Positions 51,840 through 59,867 of a stretch of 64,000 bases of DNA are shown one piece after another. The stretch comes from Lientehia hominis (GTDB lineage: Bacteria > Bacillota > Clostridia > Lachnospirales > Lachnospiraceae): the NCBI RefSeq assembly GCF_021044755.1, contig NZ_JAJNOR010000004.1:248001-312000 (forward strand), in the 5' to 3' direction. Numbering within the stretch: position 1 is the stretch's first letter; each line of letters starts with the position of its first letter. The notes under the pieces are model-generated. The model was not told the DNA's origin. It worked only from the letters and a program-made list of their open reading frames with translations, and ran no database searches. The position numbers and the translations under genes were made by a program.

Positions 51840-52171
51840 GTTGAACTATTTTGCAGGACGTATTCGGCAAACGCTTCTATGATCTCTCTGGGGTAAGGAG
51901 CCTTGAGACTGTACGGTTCACCCGGAGCGAGCTTTTTAAGAAATGGCTTATTGTCCCGTACGATGACATCACGGATGGTACGGATATCCCGTTCTACGTT
52001 TTGTATATTCTCCTTATACCGTATGGCGATGGGAAGATATACTTCTTTCCGGATATTGGACAATTTCGTTTCATCTTCTGACACCATTTTGACTGCGGCT
52101 ACAAAATACTGGTATCCCCGATAGGAGCGGGATATCCCGGCAGACCGCATTAACTTGTAAATCTCTTTCAT
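51821..52171 (-). CDS. Stand-alone Spo0A C-terminal-like DNA-binding protein
   Basis: A 116-residue protein that matches the Spo0A effector domain without its receiver: RGYQYFVAAVKMV near residue 18 corresponds to KGYxYLxxAI, and IRKEVYLPIAIRYKENIQNVERDIR (residues about 40-64) to the ITKxLYPxIAKxYxTTxSRVERAIR recognition region. The recognition helix residues differ (ENIQNVERDIRT), so the DNA site may not be the 0A box. It would act without phosphorylation. GGAGG precedes the start. Monocistronic, with a likely TTGAAT-N17-TGTATA promoter near 52195-52235. Confidence 0.82.
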   Translation of the reverse strand: MKEIYKLMRSAGISRSYRGYQYFVAAVKMVSEDETKLSNIRKEVYLPIAIRYKENIQNVERDIRTIRDVIVRDNKPFLKKLAPGEPYSLKAPYPREIIEAFAEYVLQNSSTKKARE

Positions 52172-52448
52172 AGTCCAGCCTCCAACTTAACGTTGTAATA
52201 TACAAAAATATTATACTGCCCATTCAACGCAGAGTCTACTGATATGACAAAGGTCGACATGTTAAGGTACACCTTTTTGGATAGTGATAAATATCATTGG
52301 ATGAGTATAAGATATCTATTGAAAAATACATGGATGTTTTGTATATGCGTCTGCCTGCTTTGATATGACTTGGAACTCTTATTAAATTGGTTTAACTAAA
52401 TTGAGATTAAATATTTGAATTATATAATTAATAATATTAATATATATA

Positions 52449-52477
52449 TTGACATTTATAAGGCTATATATTATATT
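52449..52477 (+). promoter_or_regulatory. Promoter of the DUF2089 operon
   Basis: TTGACA (52449-52454) and TATATT (52472-52477), 17 bases apart, 36 bases before the DUF2089 start. The 341-base divergent gap 52172-52512 is otherwise AT-rich and holds no further gene. Confidence 0.75.
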
Positions 52478-52512
52478 GATTATATCAAAACCAAAAAGGA
52501 AGGAAGGATGGT

Positions 52513-52872
52513 ATGAAGAAAGTCATCAGCCGCTGTCCGGTATGCAGCAGCGAACTTACGGTGGTAAGGCTTAAGTGCGATTCCTGCGACACGGTGATCG
52601 AAAACAGTTTTCGGCTCAGTAAATTTGATTATTTTTCCGACGAGGAATTGTATTTTACTGAGACCTTTATCCGGTGCCGGGGAAATATCAAAGAGGTAGA
52701 GAAAGAGCTGGGGATATCTTATCCGACGGTCCGGTCAAAACTGGACGCTGTGATCAAGAAGCTTGGCTATGAGACAGGAGGAGAGGCGCAGGCGGCCAAG
52801 AAAGAGGAAATCCTGAAAGCCTTGGAAAACGGAGAGATAACGGCGGAGCAGGCCATCGCGCAGCTGAAATAA
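52513..52872 (+). CDS. DUF2089-family zinc-finger/HTH protein
   Basis: A 119-residue DUF2089 protein. Four cysteines in CPVCSSEL and CDSCDT (residues 8-11, 22-25) form a zinc ribbon; a helix-turn-helix-like segment IKEVEKELGISYPTVRSKLDAV (about 60-81) follows; the C-terminal helix ends ILKALENGEITAEQAIAQLK, a SHOCT-like hairpin. It is probably a transcription regulator of its own operon. The next protein begins with nearly the same SHOCT-like segment. Confidence 0.85.
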   Translation: MKKVISRCPVCSSELTVVRLKCDSCDTVIENSFRLSKFDYFSDEELYFTETFIRCRGNIKEVEKELGISYPTVRSKLDAVIKKLGYETGGEAQAAKKEEILKALENGEITAEQAIAQLK

Positions 52873-52892
52873 TAGGAAAAAGGAGAATGATT

Positions 52893-53279
52893 ATGGATGA
52901 GACATTGAGGATTTTGAAAATGATTGAAGAAGGAACGATAACAGCGGAACAGGGAGCAGAGCTTTTGTCTGCTATGAACGCAGATATGCCGCTGCAGCAG
53001 ACTCAGATCATAAAGAGCGGCTATGACAAAAAAATGTTCCGGGTGATTGTAGACAGTACTTCTGGGGACAAAGTGAGGGTGCAGTTTCCGGTAGGCGCCG
53101 TCAAAAAGATCCTGAAAGTGACGGGGAAGCTCCCCATACCGGAAAAAGATCTGCAGGGTGTCGACCTGTCCAGTATGATGGACGCAATTTCGGAGTGTCT
53201 GGACGATGAGATCGAAGGTGATTTTGTCAACGTGGAAGCGGCAGACGGAACAACGGTGAGGGTATTTGTCGATAAGTAG
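52893..53279 (+). CDS. SHOCT-like domain protein
   Basis: A 128-residue protein. Residues 1-30 (ILKMIEEGTITAEQGAELL) repeat the SHOCT-like hairpin that ends the DUF2089 protein; a beta-rich middle part follows (RVIVDSTSGDKVRVQFPVG); the C-terminus is VNVEAADGTTVRVFVDK. AAGGAG fits ATG 52893 rather than 52887. Relatives include the N-terminal part of YvlB-type stress proteins. Function unknown. Confidence 0.8.
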   Translation: MDETLRILKMIEEGTITAEQGAELLSAMNADMPLQQTQIIKSGYDKKMFRVIVDSTSGDKVRVQFPVGAVKKILKVTGKLPIPEKDLQGVDLSSMMDAISECLDDEIEGDFVNVEAADGTTVRVFVDK

Positions 53280-53288
53280 GGGAAAATT

Positions 53289-53552
53289 ATGAGAGTGAAG
53301 ATCAGGACGAAGGATATGCGTTTTTTTCTGCCGGTGCCTGTTTCCATGATCGGGCTTGTCATAAGGATGATTCCCTCCAAAGTGTTTGAGGAAATGAGGA
53401 TGAATACACCAGAGCCTTATGACAGCCTGCTCACAAAAGAGAATATCGTCATGATATCGCGGGAATGCCTGGACATCATGAAGGAGAACAAAAGGCTGGA
53501 GATCATCCATGTGGAGGCAGCAGACGGTACGTTTGTATCCATAAAATTATAG
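53289..53552 (+). CDS. Small protein sharing the C-terminal motif of its neighbour
   Basis: An 87-residue protein of unknown function. Residues 11-30 are hydrophobic and may associate with the membrane (FFLPVPVSMIGLVIRM). The C-terminus IHVEAADGTFVSIKL matches VNVEAADGTTVRVFVDK of the previous protein. It starts nine bases after that gene. The three genes appear to be built from shared modules. Confidence 0.75.
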   Translation: MRVKIRTKDMRFFLPVPVSMIGLVIRMIPSKVFEEMRMNTPEPYDSLLTKENIVMISRECLDIMKENKRLEIIHVEAADGTFVSIKL

Positions 53553-53638
53553 CTTTCTGGCTCTGTTGCGTTATAATAGGGATAAAGGGACGAAATGTGT
53601 TCCGGAAGTCTTATGATTATAGCGCAAGGAGACATCAT

Positions 53639-54487
53639 ATGAAAATTCTGGTTACTGGGGCTACCGGCCAATTGGGCCATGATATCATGAAGGAACTGAA
53701 AAGACAGAAGATTGAGGCAAAGGGAATAGGATCGGCGGACTGTGACATAACAGTTCTGGAAGAAGTTGAAGAGACGGTTCGGGCTGAGAAGCCGGACGCC
53801 ATTATACATTGTGCCGGCTACACGGCAGTTGATAAAGCGGAAACGGAGACGGACAGGTGCAACACCATAAATGTGGATGGAACGAGGAATATTGTATCAG
53901 TCTGTAAAAAAGAGAATCTTAAGCTGTTATATGTAAGCACCGATTACGTTTTTAACGGAGGCGGTACTTCTCCCTGGAAAACAGATGATGAACGGTGCCC
54001 GGTCAGTGTCTATGGAAGAAGCAAATATCTGGGTGAGCTGGAAGTGGAGAAGGCTCTTTCCAGGTATTTTATCGTGAGGATATCCTGGATATACGGTATA
54101 AACGGGAGGAATTTCATCAAAGCAATATTAAAGCTGGCGGAAACAAATTCTGAGATCAGGGTTGTCTCGGATCAGATAGGAACGCCCACATATACAGTGG
54201 ATATAGCCAAGAGCATGGCTGAAATCATACAGACGGAAAAGTATGGAACGTATCATGTGGCGAATGAAGGATATTGCTCCTGGTATGAATTTGCGTGTGA
54301 AGTGTTTAAACAGCTGGAAAAGAAAATAAAGGTCATCCCTGTCACCAGTGAAGAATATGGAGCAAAGGCAAAAAGACCTTTAAACAGCAGGCTGGATAAA
54401 AGCAAACTGTCAGAAAACGGTTTTGAGAGGCTGCCCAGCTGGGAAGATGCACTTAAGAGATTCTTGAAGGAATACGAAGAGGCTTGA
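53639..54487 (+). CDS. rfbD: dTDP-4-dehydrorhamnose reductase (RmlD)
   Basis: A 282-residue extended SDR that makes dTDP-L-rhamnose with NAD(P)H. GATGQLG near residue 8, CAGYTAVDKAE near 62, the catalytic Thr and Tyr-x3-Lys in VSTDYVFNG and VYGRSKYLGE near 102 and 129 fit RmlD. The other rml genes are not in the window, so a different sugar substrate is possible. The frame is open to 53465 within the previous gene; AAGGAG decides ATG 53639. Confidence 0.92.
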   Translation: MKILVTGATGQLGHDIMKELKRQKIEAKGIGSADCDITVLEEVEETVRAEKPDAIIHCAGYTAVDKAETETDRCNTINVDGTRNIVSVCKKENLKLLYVSTDYVFNGGGTSPWKTDDERCPVSVYGRSKYLGELEVEKALSRYFIVRISWIYGINGRNFIKAILKLAETNSEIRVVSDQIGTPTYTVDIAKSMAEIIQTEKYGTYHVANEGYCSWYEFACEVFKQLEKKIKVIPVTSEEYGAKAKRPLNSRLDKSKLSENGFERLPSWEDALKRFLKEYEEA

Positions 54488-54503
54488 TAAAGGGAGAACG
54501 CAT

Positions 54504-55295
54504 ATGGTTGAGATAAAGAAGGAAATTTGTATCGGCTGCGGGGCATGTGTCAGGGATTGTCCGGGAAGCGCGCTGAGGCTGACGGACGAAAGAGCGGAGG
54601 TCATCCGGCCCTGTATCCAGTGCGGTCATTGCGTGGCCATTTGTCCGGTGAATGCGGTGGCGATACCTGAGTACGATATGGCAGAAGTAGAAGCGTATGA
54701 AAGAGGTACTTTTGCCGTAGATCCTGTGCAGTACCTTCACGCAGTGAAATTCCGGAGGAGCATCCGGAATTATAAAGACATTCCGCTGGAAAAGGACAAG
54801 GTTCAGAGAATCCTGGATGCCGGACGCTATACGGCTACGGCGAAGAACCAGCAGGCCTGCCGTTTTGTGTTCGTTCAGGACCGTCTGCCGGAGTTTAAAG
54901 AGCTTGTGTGGAAGGAAATGCCGGATGTCATTGGGAAACTCAAAGAAACTGCTCCCGATTATGCCCGGGCGTTTGAGCTGTTCTGCAGGAAGTACCAAAG
55001 GAATCCAGCTGAGGATACCTTCTTTTTTAATGCAACCTCTTTTCTTGCCATTGCTTCCCCCAATCCTCTGGACGGCGGATTGGCTGCCGCGAATATTGAA
55101 AACATGGCTGCTGCGGAAGGGGCAGGGGCGCTGTACAGTGGCTATATGATGCGCGTGCTGGAAGAGGGAGAAGCTTTAAAGGCCTGGCTCGGCATTGAAG
55201 GAATGACAGTGGCCTGCTGTATGCTGCTTGGATATCCCGATGTCCGGTACAGGAGGACCGCTCCGAGAAGAAAAGCAGATATTCTCTGGAAATAG
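54504..55295 (+). CDS. Nitroreductase fused to a 2[4Fe-4S] ferredoxin
   Basis: A 263-residue fusion. Residues 1-55 hold two clusters, CIGCGACVRDCP near 10 and CIQCGHCVAICP near 37; residues about 75-260 are an FMN nitroreductase domain with RRSIRNYKD near 85 and TAKNQQACRF near 110. Electrons from reduced ferredoxin-type donors would reach FMN directly, replacing NAD(P)H. Common in Clostridia; natural substrate unknown. It starts 16 bases after rfbD with AAGGGAG. Confidence 0.91.
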   Translation: MVEIKKEICIGCGACVRDCPGSALRLTDERAEVIRPCIQCGHCVAICPVNAVAIPEYDMAEVEAYERGTFAVDPVQYLHAVKFRRSIRNYKDIPLEKDKVQRILDAGRYTATAKNQQACRFVFVQDRLPEFKELVWKEMPDVIGKLKETAPDYARAFELFCRKYQRNPAEDTFFFNATSFLAIASPNPLDGGLAAANIENMAAAEGAGALYSGYMMRVLEEGEALKAWLGIEGMTVACCMLLGYPDVRYRRTAPRRKADILWK

Positions 55296-55343
55296 ATGTA
55301 ATGGCGTATACTAAAGACATGCTAAAATGAAAGGTAAAAAAGT

Positions 55344-56393
55344 ATGGAAGAGCAGGCGGGAAAACACATAAGGCGCCCTAGGTATCGAGGGACCCATCCC
55401 AGAACCTATAAAGAGAAATATAAAGAGCTTCAGCCGGAAAAATACGCAGATACAGTAGCGAAGGTGATTCAAAAAGGAAGTACGCCGGCCGGCATGCACA
55501 TTTCCATATGCGTTAAGGAGATATTGGAATTCCTGCAGATCAGGCCGGGACAGACCGGACTGGACGCTACGCTGGGGTACGGAGGACATGCACAGGAGAT
55601 GTTAAAATGCCTGGAGAAGGAAGGTCATCTGTTTGCTCTGGATATAGATAAGGGCGAATCGGAAAAGACCAGGAAACGTCTGGAACGCCTGGGCTACGGA
55701 CCAGATATCCTGACCATTCGGAATATGAATTTTGCCAGGCTGGATGAAATTGCCGCTGAGTCGGGGCCTTTTGATTTTATATTGGCCGATCTGGGAGTTT
55801 CTTCCATGCAGATAGACAACCCGGACAGAGGGTTTTCTTATAAATATGAAGGCCCGCTGGATTTGAGATTGAATCCGGAAAAGGGCGTTACTGCCGCGGA
55901 GAGACTGAGGAAGATTTCCCAAGAGGAACTGGAAGGCATGCTGATTGAAAATGCGGACGAGCCCTACGCGGAGGAAATAGCGAAAGCGGTTTGGGGAAAG
56001 AGAAGGAATGGATTGGAAATTTCCACGACCACGGAGCTTCGCCAGATCATTGAAGAGACGCTGGCATTCATACCAGCGGATAAAAGAAAGGAAGCCGTAA
56101 AAAAATCCTGCCAGAGGACCTTTCAGGCCCTTCGGATCGACGTGAACCATGAATATGAAGTGCTGTATGAATTTCTGGAAAAGCTGCCGGATGCGCTGGC
56201 GCCAGGCGGACGAGCCGCTATATTGACCTTTCATTCAGGAGAGGACCGTCTTGTGAAAAAATCCTTTAAAGCTTTTCAGAAGAAGGGGATTTACTGTGAA
56301 GTCTCCGATGAAGTCATCCGGCCGTCGGCGGAGGAATGCCTTAGAAACAGCAGGGCTCATTCAACGAAAATGAGATGGGCGGTTAAGGCATGA
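55344..56393 (+). CDS. RsmH-like class I methyltransferase, paralogue outside the dcw cluster
   Basis: A 349-residue relative of RsmH (16S rRNA C1402 N4-methyltransferase). The core starts near residue 50 (GMHISICVKEIL) instead of residue 5, so there is a basic N-terminal extension of about 45 residues (RRPRYRGTHPRTYK). SAM motifs DATLGYGGH near 74 and DLGVSSMQIDNPDRGFS near 150 are intact, as is the FHSGEDR motif near 293. True RsmH normally sits between mraZ and ftsL. This is probably a second copy with another or added RNA target. Confidence 0.87.
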   Translation: MEEQAGKHIRRPRYRGTHPRTYKEKYKELQPEKYADTVAKVIQKGSTPAGMHISICVKEILEFLQIRPGQTGLDATLGYGGHAQEMLKCLEKEGHLFALDIDKGESEKTRKRLERLGYGPDILTIRNMNFARLDEIAAESGPFDFILADLGVSSMQIDNPDRGFSYKYEGPLDLRLNPEKGVTAAERLRKISQEELEGMLIENADEPYAEEIAKAVWGKRRNGLEISTTTELRQIIEETLAFIPADKRKEAVKKSCQRTFQALRIDVNHEYEVLYEFLEKLPDALAPGGRAAILTFHSGEDRLVKKSFKAFQKKGIYCEVSDEVIRPSAEECLRNSRAHSTKMRWAVKA

Positions 56394-56404
56394 ACAAAAA
56401 CTGC

Positions 56405-56461
56405 TTGACAGGCTAACGAATACTAGCTATACTTCAATCAAAGCGGCTAGTGAATACTAGC
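56405..56461 (+). promoter_or_regulatory. Promoter with two TetR-type operators
   Basis: TTGACA (56405-56410) and TATACT (56428-56433) are 17 bases apart. GCTAACGAATACTAGC (56412-56427) fills the spacer exactly, and GCTAGTGAATACTAGC (56446-56461), a perfect palindrome with a four-base centre, covers the start of the transcript. They differ at two positions and are 34 bases apart. They lie in front of an operon that encodes a TetR regulator, the natural candidate to bind them. Confidence 0.82.
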
Positions 56462-56488
56462 TAAACGGCTTTGACGGAGGAGACTGAC

Positions 56489-57598
56489 ATGCAGGAATTC
56501 AGATTAGAACGATATTTGACCAGTGGAGTGGAGCGCCTGGTAAAAGAGATCACAGAAGCGTCTGACCGTTTTTCCCCGGAGCGGATTTTTATGGTGAAAT
56601 ATGCCTTAGCCGTGAAAAAAGCGGGAAAACGCAGGGAAAAGGCGGAGAAGATGGGAGAGCATATCCCTCCTTTTTTGATCGCCAGTATTACAGAAAGGTG
56701 TAATCTTCACTGCAGGGGGTGCTATGCAAGGGCCAATCACGCCTGCGGCGGGCAGGAAGACGGCGGAGAAATGCTGCGGGAGCTGACAAAAAAACAGTGG
56801 GGAAACATTTTCAGCCAGGCAGTGGACCTGGGTGTCAGCTTTATCCTTCTGGCAGGCGGAGAGCCTTTGGTGAGAAGGGATGTGCTGGAGGAAGCGGCCC
56901 GCCATGAGTCCATCATGTTTCCTGTGTTTACCAATGGGACGCTGCTGGATACGGAATGCGGGGAGGCCTTTGCGTCGGGAAAGAATCTGATTCCAATCCT
57001 CAGCATGGAGGGAGGACAGGAGACCACCGATCTCAGAAGAGGCACAGGGATTTATTCTCATTTGGTGCAGCTGATGGAGGGGCTAAAGGAGCAGAAAAAG
57101 ATATTTGGGGTTTCTGTGACCGTTACCTGTCGTAATCTGGAAGAAGTGATGTCGAATGCTTTTATTCAAGACATAAAAGAAAGGGGATGCAGAGCGGTCA
57201 TATTTGTGGAATACGTGCCTGTGGAAAAAGGGACGTCTGAGCTGGCGCCGGGAGAAGAGGAACGCTGCAGGATGGATGAGACGGTGCAGCGTCTTAGGAA
57301 GAAATATGAAGATATGATCTTTATATCTTTTCCCGGAGATGAGAAGGCATCAGGGGGCTGTCTGGCAGCCGGCCGAGGATTTTTTCATATCAATGCCAGA
57401 GGCGGTGCGGAACCATGCCCATTTGCTCCATATTCGGATACGGATCTGCTACATACCAGCCTGCGGGACGCACTTGGGTCGCCGCTGTTTCAGAGGCTGC
57501 GGACAGAAGGCATTCTGGAAAAAGACCACAAAGGCGGCTGCGTCCTGTTCGGACAGGAACAGAGCGTGAAAAATATATGGGAGAATAAGAGGAGATGA
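56489..57598 (+). CDS. Radical SAM protein with partial SPASM-like tail
   Basis: A 369-residue radical SAM enzyme. The SAM-cluster cysteines are Cys71, Cys75 and Cys78 in ERCNLHCRGC; LAGGEPL near residue 125 is the glycine-rich SAM site. The C-terminal region GGCLAAGRGFFHINARGGAEPCPF near 290-313 resembles the SPASM entry but has too few cysteines for two extra clusters. Substrate unknown. GGAGGAG selects ATG 56489 over the in-frame TTG. First gene of a four-gene operon under the twin operators. Confidence 0.88.
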   Translation: MQEFRLERYLTSGVERLVKEITEASDRFSPERIFMVKYALAVKKAGKRREKAEKMGEHIPPFLIASITERCNLHCRGCYARANHACGGQEDGGEMLRELTKKQWGNIFSQAVDLGVSFILLAGGEPLVRRDVLEEAARHESIMFPVFTNGTLLDTECGEAFASGKNLIPILSMEGGQETTDLRRGTGIYSHLVQLMEGLKEQKKIFGVSVTVTCRNLEEVMSNAFIQDIKERGCRAVIFVEYVPVEKGTSELAPGEEERCRMDETVQRLRKKYEDMIFISFPGDEKASGGCLAAGRGFFHINARGGAEPCPFAPYSDTDLLHTSLRDALGSPLFQRLRTEGILEKDHKGGCVLFGQEQSVKNIWENKRR

Positions 57599-58224
57599 CG
57601 ACAAAGGAGCGTATAATAGAAGAAGCGCTGACCCTGTTTTCAGTCAAAGGCTATCATGGGACCAGTGTGAAAAACATAGCAGATGCTGTGGGGATAAAAG
57701 ACAGCTCCCTGTATAAGCATTTTAAGAGCAAGAAGGAGATCTTTGACACCATTGTCCTCGAGATGTCGGACAGAATGGAGCTGATGTCAAAGGAATACGG
57801 ATTGCCGGATGATGCAGAGCTTGAGCAGGGGGCGGCCATATACGCAGCTCTTACGATGGAATCCCTGCTTTCTCTGAGCCGCAAGATATTCCTGTTCTAC
57901 CTGACGGACAGCTTTGCATCCAGATTCAGGAGGATGCTGACAGCAGAGCAGTACCGGGACCGGGAAATTTATCAAGTATACCGCCATACCTTTATGGATT
58001 CCGCGGTCGTGTATCAGACCGCGCTGTTTGGAGAAATGATACGTCAGGGGATCTTCCATGGGGAGGACCCGGAAGCGATGGCCGTGAACTTTTATGCGCC
58101 CATATTTTTTCTGCTGAATAAATATGACCAGGAGCCGGACAAAATAGAGGAATCTCTGATGGCGCTGGAACGGCAGGTGAAGGAGTTTGACAGGATATAC
58201 CGAAAAGATCAGAGAAGAGGATGA
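57595..58224 (+). CDS. TetR-family transcriptional regulator
   Basis: A 209-residue TetR regulator. The helix-turn-helix is in residues 3-50 (KERIIEEALTLFSVKGYHGTSVKNIADAVGIKDSSLYKHFKSK, given here only as location), followed by a helical ligand domain. It overlaps the radical SAM stop by four bases. The promoter of the operon carries two palindromes of TetR size, so negative autoregulation is very likely. The inducer is unknown. Confidence 0.93.
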   Translation: MTTKERIIEEALTLFSVKGYHGTSVKNIADAVGIKDSSLYKHFKSKKEIFDTIVLEMSDRMELMSKEYGLPDDAELEQGAAIYAALTMESLLSLSRKIFLFYLTDSFASRFRRMLTAEQYRDREIYQVYRHTFMDSAVVYQTALFGEMIRQGIFHGEDPEAMAVNFYAPIFFLLNKYDQEPDKIEESLMALERQVKEFDRIYRKDQRRG

Positions 58225-58230
58225 TATGAT

Positions 58231-59109
58231 ATGAGCATCACCTATTTAAAATCTTTCCAATTTCCCAATGAAAGCATGGAATGGGGGTTTTTCATGGGCA
58301 TTAGGAGAACCTGTCACGATTCCTTTTATCCGTTTCAGGTTTTGTCACAGCGCGGCTTGGAAAAAATAGAATTTGAACCGGTCACGATCCTGTATGGAGG
58401 AAACGGTTCCGGAAAATCTACGGCTCTTAATATTATCGCGGACAAAGTGGGGGCAGTACGGGAAGCAGCTTATAATAAATCAAATTTTTATCCGGATTAC
58501 ATAAAATTATGTGAAATGGAACGGATCTCAGAACCGCCGGAAAACAGCAGGATAATTACCAGCGACGACGTGTTTGATTATATGCTGAATATCAGGAATC
58601 TGAATGAAGGGATTCACCAAAAGCGGGAGGACTTATTTAAAGAGTATCTGGAATCAAAATATGCGGATTTTCAGTTCCATTCACTGGAGGATTATGAAAA
58701 GCTGAGAAAAGTGAATCTGTCAAGGAGCAGATCTCAGTCGGTATTTGTCCGAAGACAGCTGATGGACAATGTCCGGGAATATTCCAATGGGGAAAGTGCC
58801 TTTCTGTATTTCACGGAGAAGATAGAGAAAGACGGACTTTATATTCTGGATGAGCCGGAAAACAGCCTTTCCCCAGAGAGGCAGATGGAGCTGATGGCAT
58901 TTTTGGAGGACTCTGCGCGTTTTTTTCAGTGCCAGTTCATCTTGTCCACTCATTCTCCGTTTTTATTGTCCATGCGCGGGGCAAAAATATATGATCTGGA
59001 TGAAAAACCAGTAAAAGTAAAGCGGTGGACAGAACTTAAGAATGTAATGGCTTATTATGAGTTTTTTGAAGCACACCGGAACGAGTTCAGGAAGGAAAGA
59101 AATATATGA
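58231..59109 (+). CDS. AAA/ABC-type ATPase
   Basis: A 292-residue soluble ATPase. Walker A GGNGSGKST is at residues 56-64, an ABC-signature-like SNGES near 190, and Walker B GLYILDEPENSLSP near 206; a switch His follows in LSTHSPF near 237. The arrangement is of the RecF/OLD-like predicted ATPase kind, with a short insert instead of a long coiled coil. It starts six bases after tetR and overlaps the next gene by ATGA, so it belongs to the same operon and probably works with the pentapeptide protein. Confidence 0.85.
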   Translation: MSITYLKSFQFPNESMEWGFFMGIRRTCHDSFYPFQVLSQRGLEKIEFEPVTILYGGNGSGKSTALNIIADKVGAVREAAYNKSNFYPDYIKLCEMERISEPPENSRIITSDDVFDYMLNIRNLNEGIHQKREDLFKEYLESKYADFQFHSLEDYEKLRKVNLSRSRSQSVFVRRQLMDNVREYSNGESAFLYFTEKIEKDGLYILDEPENSLSPERQMELMAFLEDSARFFQCQFILSTHSPFLLSMRGAKIYDLDEKPVKVKRWTELKNVMAYYEFFEAHRNEFRKERNI

Positions 59110-59756
59110 AGCAGATAGAACCGGTCATGCCAGAGGAACTTGACGTCGTACTGGACGGCGCAGAATTTCTTTCAAAAGCGGGGACAGAGGAAGAACGGAT
59201 TCAGGATAAAATGATCAGGGATGCGTCAGCAGACGGTGGAATGTTTCTTCATCTTCGGGTTTCTGCGGTGAAATTTGAGAACTGCCGTTTCTGGGAGAGC
59301 TCCTTTGAAAGGGGAGGATTCACGGACGTCATATTTCAGTCCTGCGATTTTTCTGGATGCGACTGGAGCGGAGGATATTTTGAACGTGTTCATTTCATTG
59401 CCTGCAAAGGAGTCGGTGCGAAATTTTCCAGTGTTACGATGAAAAATGTTACGGTAAAAGAGTGCAATATGGACTATGTGAATTTTGACGCGGCGCGGCT
59501 GGAAAAAATCGTGATCGAGGATACCAGGCTTAACAGCAGCAATTTGACGCAGTGTAAATGCAGACAAGTGACATGGAAACGGGCGGAGCTGGTCAACGCT
59601 AGTTTTTTCAAGACATCGTTGAGGGGAATGGATTTTACGGACAGTATCATAAACGGCCTCGTGCTGTCAGAAGATAATTCAGAGCTGCACGGAGCCATAG
59701 TGGATGTTTTCCAGGCTGCCGAGCTGGCAAAGCGAATGGGACTGATTATCAAATAA
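59106..59756 (+). CDS. Pentapeptide-repeat protein
   Basis: A 216-residue protein whose residues about 55-185 form a right-handed quadrilateral helix of degenerate A(D/N)LXX repeats (VKFENCRFWESSFERGGF, then FQSCDFSGCDW and so on). Many repeats carry Cys or Phe at the centre. Qnr-like members imitate DNA; others are scaffolds. It is coupled to the ATPase gene by an ATGA overlap. Function unknown. Confidence 0.82.
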   Translation: MKQIEPVMPEELDVVLDGAEFLSKAGTEEERIQDKMIRDASADGGMFLHLRVSAVKFENCRFWESSFERGGFTDVIFQSCDFSGCDWSGGYFERVHFIACKGVGAKFSSVTMKNVTVKECNMDYVNFDAARLEKIVIEDTRLNSSNLTQCKCRQVTWKRAELVNASFFKTSLRGMDFTDSIINGLVLSEDNSELHGAIVDVFQAAELAKRMGLIIK

Positions 59757-59801
59757 GTCTGTAAATACGGGCTGGCTTGACAGTCGAGCGGGGATTTCCT
59801 C

Positions 59802-59838
59802 CGGATTTGTTGACAATCCGACAAGGAATGAGTATAAC
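59802..59838 (+). promoter_or_regulatory. Promoter and dyad of the XRE-membrane gene
   Basis: TTGACA (59810-59815) and TATAAC (59833-59838) are 17 bases apart. CGGATT (59802-59807) and AATCCG (59815-59820) form a perfect dyad centred on the -35. A repressor bound there would block polymerase; the XRE protein encoded downstream is the obvious candidate. Confidence 0.7.
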
Positions 59839-59867
59839 TGCTTTAACACTTTGAGGAGGAACCGTTC

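Noticed and set aside
51519..51896. 125-codon plus-strand frame between the SDR and Spo0A-C genes
   Set aside because: No start signal, no recognisable motif; it runs through the AOR promoter and the Spo0A-C terminator.
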